Of a stretch of 64,000 nucleotides of DNA, positions 52,764 through 64,000 are shown one piece after another. Position numbers and translations under genes: made by a program. How positions within the stretch are numbered: position 1 is the stretch's first letter; every line of letters begins with the position of its first letter. This stretch comes from Porogramme epimiltina (Eukaryota; Basidiomycota; Agaricomycetes; Polyporales; Polyporaceae), in contig FTLJ01000292.1 in NCBI GenBank assembly GCA_900155495.1, positions 30,905 through 94,904 on the forward strand. The letters run 5' to 3'. The notes beneath the pieces were generated by a model that saw only the letters and a program-made list of their open reading frames with translations, had not been told where the DNA came from and ran no database searches.

Positions 52764-54168
52764 ATGTCCACCAACGCGTTGGCCGGCAGTTCTACAAGAC
52801 CGGTCAAACCTCCAGTCGTTGTCCCAAGCGGGGCGGGCAACAACATCATTGTCAATCCATGTCAGGTATGTGTGCTGCTGAGAACTGCGATATTTCGTCT
52901 TGACACTCTTCAAGAGAGGCAATCCCATCCTCGAATGTGTGCGGAACGTTGGGAAAGAGTTTGGTGAAATTCTTGCCGACTATCAAGTAGGGAGAACGAC
53001 TGGTGTGCTGTTTCTGAGGTTCGTACACACCTCTCCTATGCATATCTTTACACGAACTTACGTACTCGATATAGCCTTCGCTATCACAGACTTCATCCTG
53101 AGTATATTCATCAACGCATAGAGAAACTTGGACATGCTTACAACCTCCGGATACTTCTCTTAATGTGTGATGTGGTTGGTGCACCTGTCTTGCTACCTTC
53201 TTCTTTTCGCTGAATACAAGCCCTAGAGCGAGCACCAAGAACCGATCCGGGAACTCACCAAGGTACGCATTCGTCCTCAAGAACTACATGGTGTCTAATA
53301 TAAGGAGTAGATGTGTCTCATTAACGAGATTACGGTCATGGTGGCTTGGAAGTGAGTCGATGCCTGCTGGTTTTAGAGCCCCCATGCTCATGTGGCTTTC
53401 TTCAGCGCAGAAGAAGCAGGCTACTACCTTTCGACTTACAAACAGTTCGAGCACAAACCGCCAGATCTCATCAAAGAACGAGTAGACAAGGACTATCACT
53501 CCATGTTGCGCACAGCACTTACCAGCATTAGTAAAGTCAACAAGACTGACGTTGAAACCCTTCGCACATCCTTTGGGGTGAGTGCCGTCTTCCTTTCGTG
53601 TCACCTCATCGCCGATCCCAACCCCGACTCTCGTCAGAGCTTTGCGGCGATTTCGCGGGCATCTTCCGAACAACTACAGAATCTCCCAGGATTCGGTCAA
53701 GTGAAAGCGAAGCGTATACAAGACGCGTTCAATAAGCCTTTTCGCAATAATAGCACCAGTGCGCTTCCTGCCAGCACGCAGCTCCAACTACGTGCAACTC
53801 AGCAGCCGGCTGAGGCCAGTAACGGCAAAGGCAAGGACAAGGCGCAGGATCTCGAAGTAGACGACACGGATGCAGGCGACCATATGCCTCGAGCCCCGAC
53901 TCCCCCTCGTCCGCCCCCAGCCCCAAGACCTCGAGCTCCAAGTCCGACGTGGGACATCGAACTCGATCTAAACGAGAGCTCGCCCGAACCCACGGCGGAA
54001 TCGGGCCCACATCCAGTCCGCAAGCGTCCCCCGAGCCCAGTATGGGACATCGAACTAGATTTGAACGCAACAGACGAGGAGTATGAAGGATTTGGCGAAA
54101 GGGAGAGAAAACGGCCGAGAGAAGGGTCAGGGGAGTTCGGTGCGCCGTCGATGTTGATGGATGTATGA
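52764..54168 (+). CDS. RAD10: DNA repair endonuclease subunit Rad10/ERCC1
   Basis: The first exon (52764-52865) gives [20 protein letters not shown] and [10 protein letters not shown], and exon 2 starts at 52915. Joined exons restore the central domain: [82 protein letters not shown], then [19 protein letters not shown]. The tandem helix-hairpin-helix follows: [18 protein letters not shown] and [20 protein letters not shown]. An intron starting GTGAGTGCC after SFG is removed to reach the second HhH. Rad10 pairs with Rad1/XPF as the structure-specific nuclease of nucleotide-excision and interstrand crosslink repair. It is the non-catalytic DNA-binding partner. The C-terminal 90 residues are a disordered tail with WDIELDLN twice. 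Confidence 0.93.
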
Positions 54169-55863
<1,695 letters not shown>

Positions 55864-56086
55864 ACGAGCGAGTAGCATCTGTAGCAATGACGATACCCTT
55901 GACCATTCAACTCGAAATGTTTGCCGCTGTTTCTGCGCGTCCAGGTCACGTTTTCATGGTGGGAGTGATAACAATGTGATAGAGTACTACAATAATTAAC
56001 GTATCCACAGAGCTAGTAATCGTGCACTAGACCGCTTTTACAATACATGACACGAGCACGGGCACACCCACACTGCCCCTTTCCCC
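55864..56086. other. Convergent 3' flanks of GH53 and HHE genes
   Basis: A 223-nt AT-rich space with an AATTAA element near 55993, a plausible polyadenylation region. No gene. Confidence 0.5.
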
Positions 56087-56987
56087 TCAGAACGGGTGCG
56101 GCGCATACTTCCAGTACCTGCAACCGTCACAAGCCCATCAGCACACGTCCTCCATGACGCACAACCCCCCGCCGTGGTGGGCTGGGGGGGGGGGGAGCAC
56201 TCACCCGGAATACCGCCAACGAAACACGAACGGGACAAAGACGCGGCGGAGGACCCACGGCAGCGGCGGCCACGCGACGCTGGGCGGCGTGTGCGTGACG
56301 GCGTAGGGCAGGTCCGTCCACGAGTCCGCGTTGCGCACGATCTCCTTCTGGAAGCCCGCGAGGAACGCGGTGATCTCGTCGTCGGTGAAGACGCGCATGT
56401 TCGCGGGCGCGAGGTGCGCGACCTCCTCGTCGAGGTGCTGGTACTGCTCTCCCGCGAAGCACGTGCGGTGTGTGAGTGTGAGCGCGTTGAGGGGACGGAG
56501 CACAAGGACAGGGGGGGACGTACGAGGGGCGCGCGGAGGTCGCTGAGGATCTGCGTGAGGCGGGCGGCGTCGAACTTGGACGGGTCCGCGAGCGCGGCCT
56601 TGACGTGCGCGCTGAACGTGTCGAGCGCGTCGTGGATGCCCTTGTGCTCCTCGGCCTCCTTACCAAAGTCCATCTTCGTGTTCAGCCACGGGAAGATCAT
56701 CGTCTCTGCGCGCGCGCGTCATGTGAGCCCCGGAGCCGCGGGCGGGCGGAGTTGCAGGAACAGGAAATATTAATGGGGAGGAGGAGGAGGGCGGGCTCAC
56801 CTTCGCCGTCGTGGTGGTGCGTGAGGAGGTGCGTCCACGCGTTGCAGTACCCGAGGAAGTTCGGGAGGTCGTCCAGGGGCGGGCTCGCGAGGTGCTTGAG
56901 CATGCTGTCGAGCCCGGCCTTGAACATGTTGTGCGCGTTGTTCATCTCGAACTGGAGCATCTCGACGGGCGGCGGGTGCGCGGGCAT
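56087..56987 (-). CDS. Hemerythrin-like HHE-domain protein
   Basis: Exons 56801-56987, 56524-56705, 56205-56446 and 56087-56117 join in phase to 213 residues. The helical bundle shows the metal-ligand pattern: MNNAHNMFKAGLD, then AWTHLLTHHHDGETMIFPWL, then EHKGIHDALDTFSAHV, and HLDEEVAHLAPANMRVF. These supply the His and Glu/Asp that bind a di-iron centre in hemerythrin relatives. In fungi such soluble proteins are thought to sense or buffer oxygen, iron or redox state, but function here is unproven. The C-terminus (WVLRRVFVPFVFRWRYSGYW) is aromatic and basic. Intron 3 contains a run of more than ten Gs at about 56184-56195, a probable sequencing or polymorphism hotspot. Confidence 0.88.
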
Positions 56988-59900
56988 CGTGTCTGGCGTC
57001 TGGCGTTTGTGTGTGTGAGGGCGAGAGGTTGGGGGTGCGGTGCTTGAGGTGCGGAAGGGATGTTCAAGTTAAGGAAAGACGAGAGGTGGGGCTGAGGTTA
57101 AAGAATCAAGGAAAGAAGGAAGGGCGCGAGAGATGTCGGGTCCTCTGCCCAAGTCGGCGTGAAGAGTACACACTGCGCCCACGCACGTCGCGTTTATATG
57201 TGCGCGCACCTCCGGCGGGCCCGGACGGCGGGCGCGAGGCCCAAACCCACCCACCTGCGCTCTCGCGCGGAGGTGCAGCCGGCTCCGCTCCCATCGCGAA
57301 GCCTCCTGCGTGCAATGCGGAGAACGGCGGGTTGGATTCGACGGGAGGGCTGATGTGGTCGGGCAGATTTGGCACCGCCACCTGTACGTGCACCCGCCCA
57401 GGCGTCGATGATCACAGATGGCGGGCGGTGCTCCCCCGGATGCGGTGTGTGCGAATTCGAATTGTAGGGTGTTTACCCCATCGGGTTGAAAGGCGTTTGC
57501 TACTCGGTTTGAAGTTGTGGCGGGAGGTGTAGCCACAGGGGAGATGTAGTTTGTTCAGTTGATCATTGTCGTATCCGGAGTCGAGGTGCCACATGTACGT
57601 ACGCCGGGGGTCTAGAGATGAAATTCCTGTTGAGTTGAGGGGCATCACTACCCGCAACGTTGTCCTCGTGCGGCGGAGTGACCTCTCAGTGATGCGCCGG
57701 ACTGCAAAAAGGCGTTCCCCGGATCTGTTGTGGTGGGCGAGCGCAGGGTTGATGTGTCCAGATATAGCACCAGAAACGTTATCGAGCTGCGTATACCCCT
57801 CTGCGAGCTCAATTTGCATGACAGGACTGTGGACGAACGCAGCGTACCCCTGAGAGGGCTCCGATGCGGAAGAAGAGGAGCGGATTCTGTGGTTCAGCAA
57901 ACTCAAAATCCCCTTCTTCTACTTATGATTGGGCAGGCCTTCGCAGGCGGTAGCGACGCCCAACGGACGAACGTCACGCTTGGTTTGTGATGCTGCAGCG
58001 CCCCCACAGGTCGAAGCACCCGTGTGTGGCCTAGAGAAGCTTAGGCCGATTAAAATTGGAAGCGCGGACATGCACGGAGGACGCACGAGAGGGGGCAAAG
58101 GCCGCGCGATCATGATGCTTGAGCTTGAGCTTGAGCTAGCAGCTGGAGCGCTGTGTAAGAGGATTCGTGTTACGCTACACCATCAGCGATGGGCGCCGGG
58201 GACCCCCTATGATGCGTCCCCGAAATACAGCATGCCGGAACACACCCTCCTATCGACCTGACGTCCAGTCTGTGCCCAAGGGAGCTCAAGAGTTGGCTCA
58301 AGGCGCTTGCGATGTTATCGTGACCGGCCGGCACCTTGACAAACCTCCGGACGGCGGAAACATCGATCCTTCGGTCACGCGTGCCACTAACGGGGACACG
58401 TCCGACCTAGAAGACGAACGATTAGTGTGTCCGATCTTGAGAACTCACGCCAGCGGGCCCTCCGCACCGTTCGTCCGCGTGTTTCTCTTCGGAGTCAAAG
58501 CCTCCGAGGCGCTCTGCGGTTTACGTAGCGCACCCGAGGACCCCTCCGCTGAGCAGATGGCAGCCCAGCATTCGGCGCTGCGCGTTCGGAACGGCAGCAA
58601 CAGCATTGAACAGGCTAGAACCAGCAGCAGCGCGAGCGCGGCGGGAGCCCGACGTCATGTCTTCTTGAAAGCTTTCATGAAGGAACGGCGGCGTGGCACC
58701 GAGAGGCGAGGGCGCACCAGGCACTGGGGCTAAGCAGAGTCTGGGCATATTGTCATATCGTCGGCGGTCAACAGACGGCCATGCAGCCCCCCGAGCCCGG
58801 GCGCGTGCCGAAAGGAAGATGACGTACAGTACGAGCGGTGGGACCTGGGTGACGTCTTGTCGGCCTCGGAGGCGCGGCTCGACCCCGAGACCCAGAGGGC
58901 TTGCCAGCCGCGCTGGCCACATTATGTAGTATGTGTCTCCTGTGGGTGTGCGCACGACGCGCAATCGATGGTCCACGCCCGGTGTCGGCACCAGCGCTGC
59001 AGAGTCTGGACTGGGAGGAGCGGCGCGTCGTGTGCTCGATCGAGCCGCGCTAGATAATCGTGGACGCTTGGAGTTGGGACGCGCGCGTCGAAGGCGCCAG
59101 GCTAGCACTCGCACCACGTCAAACTTGAGGGCGCCTGAGGGGGAAGAGGGCGCGCAAGGCTCGCGTTGGCAGATCTGCTGCAAATCGCGCTGCCACGGAC
59201 GTCAGAGGGCGCTGCCATCGGCTTGCGTGCCTTCATGCGCGCACACCGCTCGATCGACGATAGCGCAATAAATGCAAAACGTCGCGCTTCTCGCGCTTCT
59301 CCGTCGGTCCGCGGCCGCGGTAATGCTGTCCGACGCGGTTCATGATCATAAGCAGGCTTCAAAGGTTCAAAGGGTCAGAGCTTCAAGCTTCGAGGGTGCC
59401 GCGTACGACACCGCCCGGGGGGTTGCGACGCGTCACGGTAGAGAGGAAGGGCTGCGGGGGCGGAGGCCGCCCGAAGCGAAGCGCGGGGCGTGTGTATGAA
59501 TGAACGAAGTCGAAGCGAAGAGGGAAGAGGGAAGAGGGAAGGAAGGAGTGGAGGCAGGGCGTGTGCGTGTGCCCGCGCAGCCACCGGCGGCCCGGCGGCG
59601 GCAGGGCCTCCCACCTCGCGAGCTCGTCCGCCCGGGAGATGAACATCTCGTACATACGCACACGCGCATGTGAATATTTGTGCAGCGCATATGGGCAGTC
59701 CGGGAGGGCGGAGCAGCACACCCTGCGCAGTGCGCGATGCGCGGGCGGGTCCCGGCGGAAGGGAGGGGCCAGGGAGGGGCGGGCGTGCCTCGCGACCGGT
59801 GTTCAAAACCGCACGTTCCCAGCCCATTCAGCGCACAGGGCCCTCTTCCCCTCCCCCACCGCCAGGCACCGGCCGCGCCGAGCAGCAGGAGGCAGGAGCG

Positions 59901-60867
59901 GCGGTTACCGCACGCGCAGCCCCCGGAGCGGGGCGAGGGGGGGCACGCGGGACGCCGCGCACCGCTCCGAGGGTGCCACGCCCGCGCCAGGGATGCATAC
60001 ACACATACAGTACGTGACCGCCGCCTGGGGGTCGTGGAATACAATACGTGACCGACCAAGCTCAGGGGATCGTCGATTCGTCGGGCACCGTTCGGGTCCC
60101 GCCCGGTGTGTGTGCGTGTGCGATCGCGATCCGCAATACATACATACCAGCTGTGACGTATGCGTAGCGCTGCTGCACCGTCGGCGGCGGCGCAGATCCA
60201 GGCTAGACGGCTCAGTTGGAGGATGGGAAGCACCCCCCCCTCCCCCGCGTCCGAGTCGCACGCCGCCGCCACCGCTGCTGGTCCCCGCCGCCGCCCGGGC
60301 CGCGAGGAGATTGGCGTGCCGAGGTGCTAAAGAGCGTGCTTGCATGCCAGGGGCGCGCGTCTGGCGTCCGGTGTCTGCAACATACATATGTGTCTATATC
60401 ATGCATACTTGCGGCGCGCCGCGGACGTCTACAGGCGTGCTAGTGCTAGGAGGTGCCAGGTGCCGGCGGAGGAGGCGCGCCCCGGGGTGGGCGGTCTAAA
60501 GTTCTTCGCTTTGGGACACGGAGATGCCGCGCGATCAGCTTCAGGCTGCGATGATGCGCCGCGCGGGCGAGAGGCGAACATACAGTGCAGCAAACATACC
60601 TGTGTGTCGTGTCTGCCGCTGCTTCCGCTCTTCTGCTGGACGTGTGTCGTCCTAACACGTCCGCCACACACCGCGCGCCAGGCGCCCCGGGGCCCGCACC
60701 CGCGCCCGCCTCCGCTTCCGGCACCTGTTGACTACCGCCTCCCCACAAACCGAACCTCGCCCGCCCCGAGCCCGACGACGACGTCCCCGAGCAGCCCAGA
60801 ATGAGCCCGAAGCCGGGGAGGCCAGCCCGCGAGCCGCCCGCCCGAACCCACGAATCCGCGGAGAGGG
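56988..60867. other. 3.9-kb region without a recognisable gene
   Basis: GC-rich throughout, increasingly so after 59.4 kb. It starts with the HHE promoter; a TATA-like CATATAAA on the minus strand is at about 57190-57197, 200 nt upstream. Open frames as long as 312 codons (plus strand, 59561-60499) and 279 codons (minus strand, 59433-60272) overlap each other on opposite strands and are of skewed Arg/Ala/Pro composition, so I treat them as composition artefacts. Purine-rich GGGAAGAGGGAAGAGGGAAG repeats occur at about 59520-59545. No splice-supported gene, RNA gene or transposon was seen. Confidence 0.5.
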
Positions 60868-62692
60868 CTAGGCGTACTCCGCGATCAGCGCCAGCTGCGC
60901 GTCCTTGCCCAGCCCCATCCTTCCGCGCCAGAGCGGCGGGCAGAGCGGTGGTGGCGGCGCCGCGCCCGCGCCCGCCCCGTGAGCCGGGTCGTGCGCCGCG
61001 TGCCACGCGAGCGCCGCCTCTAGGATCTGCGGCGCGTCGGATTCTTGGACCGTCCCCAGCCTGCGCGCCCCCGTTCGCGTTCGCGTTCGCGTGCGTGGGG
61101 TGTGTGGGGTGTGTGATTGAGTGGGTGTGCGTGGAGGTGTGGAGAATATTGGCCGCGATGGTCGTATTTCGGGCGCGCGCGTGTCGTCAGGTGGCAGAGA
61201 GAGTGCGGAAGGCGGAGCGGGGCGGACACGCGGGCGGGCAAGCGAGCGAACGAGGCTAGTAAGCGGCGGTGCTACGGGAAAGGGAGGGCGAGAGGCGAGC
61301 GGAACCGACGCACCAGTCGCCTGACGGGTATACCAAGACGTTCGCCGCATACCTGCGCGTTCGCGTATGCGTAATGGCGTGCGGGCGGGCGGGCGGGCGG
61401 GGAGCCAAAAAATTTGCGGTCGCGTGCGAGGCGAGATGGGCGTCCGAGGCGCCATCCGCGTGCGAGAAGACGGTGGCAGGATCCGGAAGGAGTGCGGGTG
61501 CGCGCACGGGCGGTGGGCGAGGGGCGAGGGGGCGAGGGGCGCGGAAGGCACAGAAGGTGCAGAGTTCGCAGAAGGCGGGGCGAGGCGAGGCGCGAAGCGG
61601 GCGAGCGATAGCGCGCGGGGGGTGTCATGTCAGGCGTCAGGACAGAACGGTCAGCGAGGCCCGCCCGCGGGCGAAACCCATATGACGAGAAACAAACAAA
61701 GGTGAGAAACACACGCACTTGTGGCCGCCGACGTGGGCGATCTCGCCGACGACGACGTCGTCCTCCAGCCCCTTGCGCGCGACCTCGGCGCGCAGCGCGC
61801 GCGCGACCGCGCCCCCGCCGTCGCCGCAGCGGCAGTCGCGCGAGCCGTGTGTGCACACGTACAGAAACACCCTTTCCTTTTCCCGTTTATGTCCCTGGGC
61901 CTGTACCCCTTGCGCCTTCTCCTTATCGTCCTCGTTTTCCTGCCCATGTTCGTGCTCCGGTCCCTGCTCCTCCCGCTCTGCGCCCACCGTAGACGTGGAG
62001 GGCGCGCTCCCCCCGCGGGCGCGCCCTGATGATGCGCCCCCTGGGCCTCGCGCCTGCGCCTGCGCCGCTGCCGCCGCGACCTCTGACAGCGCGCGCGCTA
62101 TCCGCGCCTCGACCGCGTCGAGGTTCGCGAGCGTCACCTCGGGCAGGAGCAGCGGCGCCCGCGCGCCCGCGACGAACACCGACGCCGCGTACCTCTCCAC
62201 CACCTGACCCCCTCCCCCTCCTCCTCCTTCTCCATGTTCTCCTTCACCCTCCACTCCTTCTCGCACCTCGTCCTTCTCGCCTAGACCGCGATAGCCCGGG
62301 TGCAGCGCGTGCCCCTCACCAGGGGCCCACGCGAAGTTGGGGAGGACGCCCGAGGCGCGCGCGCGCAGCGCGAGGGCGCGCCAGAGCGGCGACGCGGAGC
62401 GCGGCGGGTACGCGGCGGGCGGCAAGTGCGTGTGCAGGAGGAGCGTCGCGCGGTGCGGCGCGACGGTCCCCGCGAGCGCGGGCCCGCGCGCGGTGAGTGT
62501 GGACCAGAACGAGCGGGTGTGGGGCCTGGACGGCGGGGAGGGCGCTCGGGGGCTGTAGGCGGCGTTCGCGGGCCCGCAGACGCGGGCGCGGGCGGGCGGG
62601 CGTAAGGTGCTTTTTGCCCTTGGGCGCGGGTGCGCGTGTGGGTGATTCGCGAGGGGGATGTTCCGGGGGCGAGGCGAGAGGCGGGTGAGCAT
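60868..62692 (-). CDS. AIM32: Sucrase/ferredoxin-like protein (AIM32-type, thioredoxin-fold 2Fe-2S)
   Basis: Exons 61719-62692, 61314-61352 and 60868-61060 join in phase to 401 residues. The N-terminus (MLTRLSPRPRNIPLANHPHA, then more Arg/Ala/Ser) suits mitochondrial import. The family block is VFLYVCTHGSRDCRCGDGGG, then EVARKGLEDDVVVGEIAHVG and GHKYAANVLVYPSGDWLG. It contains the C-x6-C-x-C cysteine cluster and the HxxGG-H-K-YAAN motif that ligate a 2Fe-2S cluster in relatives. The C-terminus is LALIAEYA. Yeast Aim32 acts in mitochondrial redox quality control. Odd points are a long acidic Gly/Glu insertion (about residues 150-165), a second Glu/His-rich insertion (about 235-270), and a 253-nt second intron. 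A 39-nt middle exon carries the YAANVLVYPSG core. Confidence 0.85.
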
Positions 62693-64000
62693 GGTGACGG
62701 CGCAAGTAAGAGAGATTATGAGCGCGAGAGGCTAGTGGAATGGGATGAGGTTCAGCCTAGGGTGCGGACGTCGTGGTGGGGGTGGAGAGGAAGAGCGGGC
62801 TGAGCAGCGCGTTATGTGCCCGCCGTGCGTGGGCGGTGGAGGTGGTGGTGGCGGACGGCGCGCGCTGACGACCCCCCGCGGCTTGAAGCCGGGGGCAGGC
62901 CGTCGGGGAGTGCCACGCGACACGCGACCGCGACGGCGCCTGCGTGGCGTCGAGCGCGACCGACGCACGCACGCACGGATGGGCGGGGGGAGGGGCTCGC
63001 TGCGCGCCGTGCGGACCCAGGGCCGCGTCGTCGTCGCTGCCGCTGCCGCTGCCGACGCGGTGGGCCGATAACGATTTGTTTCCGTGAGCGTTGCAATATG
63101 GTCGGGAGTGGGTGCGGCCTGGTCCGCGGGGCGGAGGCCGGGGAGGCGGCTGTCGGACGCCTGGGCACGGAGTGGGGCGGGCGGCAGGCGCTGGAGCGCT
63201 GGAGCACTGGAACTCCAGCAAGTGCAAAATGGACGGGAGCAAGGCGCGGCGGGTTCCGATCAGAAATCGGGGGCGCGTCTGTTGAGCCGGATCGGGCAGG
63301 AGGGGGGGCGTGGGCGCGGCCCTGGGCTTCCCCGCGCTCCCACTGCCCCGTCTCAGACTCCGCCGCCCACCCGCGATTCGACGCGAGCCCATCCCTTTTC
63401 CGGACGTCCTTTGTACTTCCCACCTCCGTTCCTGCGTTGTGACGGCCCCCAGCGACGCCTCTCCCTCCCCCGCGCGTCCCCCGGCCGCGCCGCCGGGCGT
63501 GCGCACGGACGGCTTGGGGGGCGGGGCCCGCGCGGGGCGGAGCGCGGGCGCGACGAGATGCGATAATGGGGCCCAGGGACGCGACGGCTGTCAGCGGAGG
63601 GGGCTCGCGAGGGCGTGACAGCGGCGCGGATGTGCTCGGTGGCAGGCCGGCGTCGGGCGCAGCGCCTACCTGGGAGGCTCGGTCGAGGGACGCTCTCGCT
63701 CGCTCGTCCGGTGGCGGGCGCGCGCGACGCTCCCATCGCTAACGGACCCCATTCAGATCCCATCACCCTCGCGCGAAGCTCTCCCTCCCACCACGCGTCC
63801 GGCTTCGCGCGATTAGAGTTTGTCACCCCCCCTTCTTCCCCCCTAGCTCACCCTCAGCCTGCCACCCTTCGCGCCATATATTCCCGCCCGCTTCGCCCGC
63901 CCACCCTCCATCTTTTTCCCCCCTCCTCCCCATCATATCCTCCTCCCCCGCTGCCACGTCCGCGCGCCGTCTCTCCGCGGCGCAAGACACAGCGACACAC
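62693..64000. promoter_or_regulatory. AIM32 upstream region and GC/CT-rich right edge
   Basis: About 1.3 kb of extreme GC content. Frames are open on both strands for up to 249 codons but are composition-driven, with no domain and no splice signals. From about 63830 to 63960 the plus strand is strongly CT-rich (CCCCCCTTCTTCCCCCCTAG, CATCTTTTTCCCCCCTCCTC), the usual sign of a basidiomycete core promoter. A plus-strand gene probably starts just beyond the window. Confidence 0.4.

Noticed and set aside
57412..57906. 164-codon minus-strand frame upstream of the HHE gene
   Set aside because: No domain, no introns and no family resemblance; kept as non-coding for lack of support.
59433..60499. Overlapping 279- and 312-codon frames on opposite strands
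   Set aside because: Both are Arg/Ala/Pro/Gly-biased, lack domains and exclude each other; treated as composition artefacts.
62757..63506. 249-codon minus-strand frame at the right edge
   Set aside because: Low-complexity, overlapped by equally long plus-strand frames, no splice signals or recognisable family.

Overview
The window is nuclear DNA of a filamentous basidiomycete, most likely an Agaricomycete close to the polypores. The evidence is the architecture: GC-rich genes cut by many introns of about 45-70 nt with GTRNGT donors and CTNA branch points, and families typical of that class (DUF6533 and DUF6534 membrane proteins, OPT transporters, GH53 galactanase, a Kre9/Knh1-like wall protein). 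There is no sign of rRNA, tRNA, CRISPR or an intact transposon. Exon joins given below were built by hand from splice signals, reading phase and family alignment from memory; where all phases close, the model is marked as confident.

Layout. 0-2.9 kb: a Ser/Pro-rich protein with a possible F-box-like segment. 3.3-13.8 kb, in a visibly AT-richer stretch: five minus-strand genes spaced about 2 kb apart, each encoding a divergent OB fold resembling the N-terminal domain of replication protein A (RPA70N) followed by a C-terminal coiled-coil-like tail. All five share the same two intron positions and phases (phase 2 just before the last beta strand, phase 1 just before the tail), so they are a tandem paralogue array. 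I know of no description of such an array and it is the main find. 14.6-22 kb: profilin, a secreted histidine acid phosphatase, an oligopeptide (OPT) transporter. 22.7-34.5 kb: a large BEACH/WD40 (Beige/LvsA-like) trafficking protein and the mitochondrial 2-oxoglutarate dehydrogenase E1. 34.9-39.3 kb: a Kre9/Knh1-like protein, ATG27 and ATG12, the two autophagy genes lying tail to tail.

39.3-43.8 kb is a repeat-rich island: a TATA-led spliced leader of unknown function, a 20-copy GC-rich minisatellite with a hairpin in each unit, and a large imperfect inverted repeat with a decayed reading frame. 43.9-48.2 kb: convergent DUF6533 and DUF6534 multi-pass membrane proteins. 49.9-57 kb: a bestrophin-type anion channel, RAD10/ERCC1, a secreted GH53 endo-galactanase, and a hemerythrin-like HHE protein. 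57-60.9 kb carries no gene I can recognise. 60.9-62.7 kb: a sucrase/ferredoxin-like (AIM32-type) protein. The final 1.3 kb is GC- and CT-rich, probably promoter sequence.

Most genes are housekeeping and show no operon-like link. The only group whose arrangement itself suggests common function or common origin is the RPA70N-like array.
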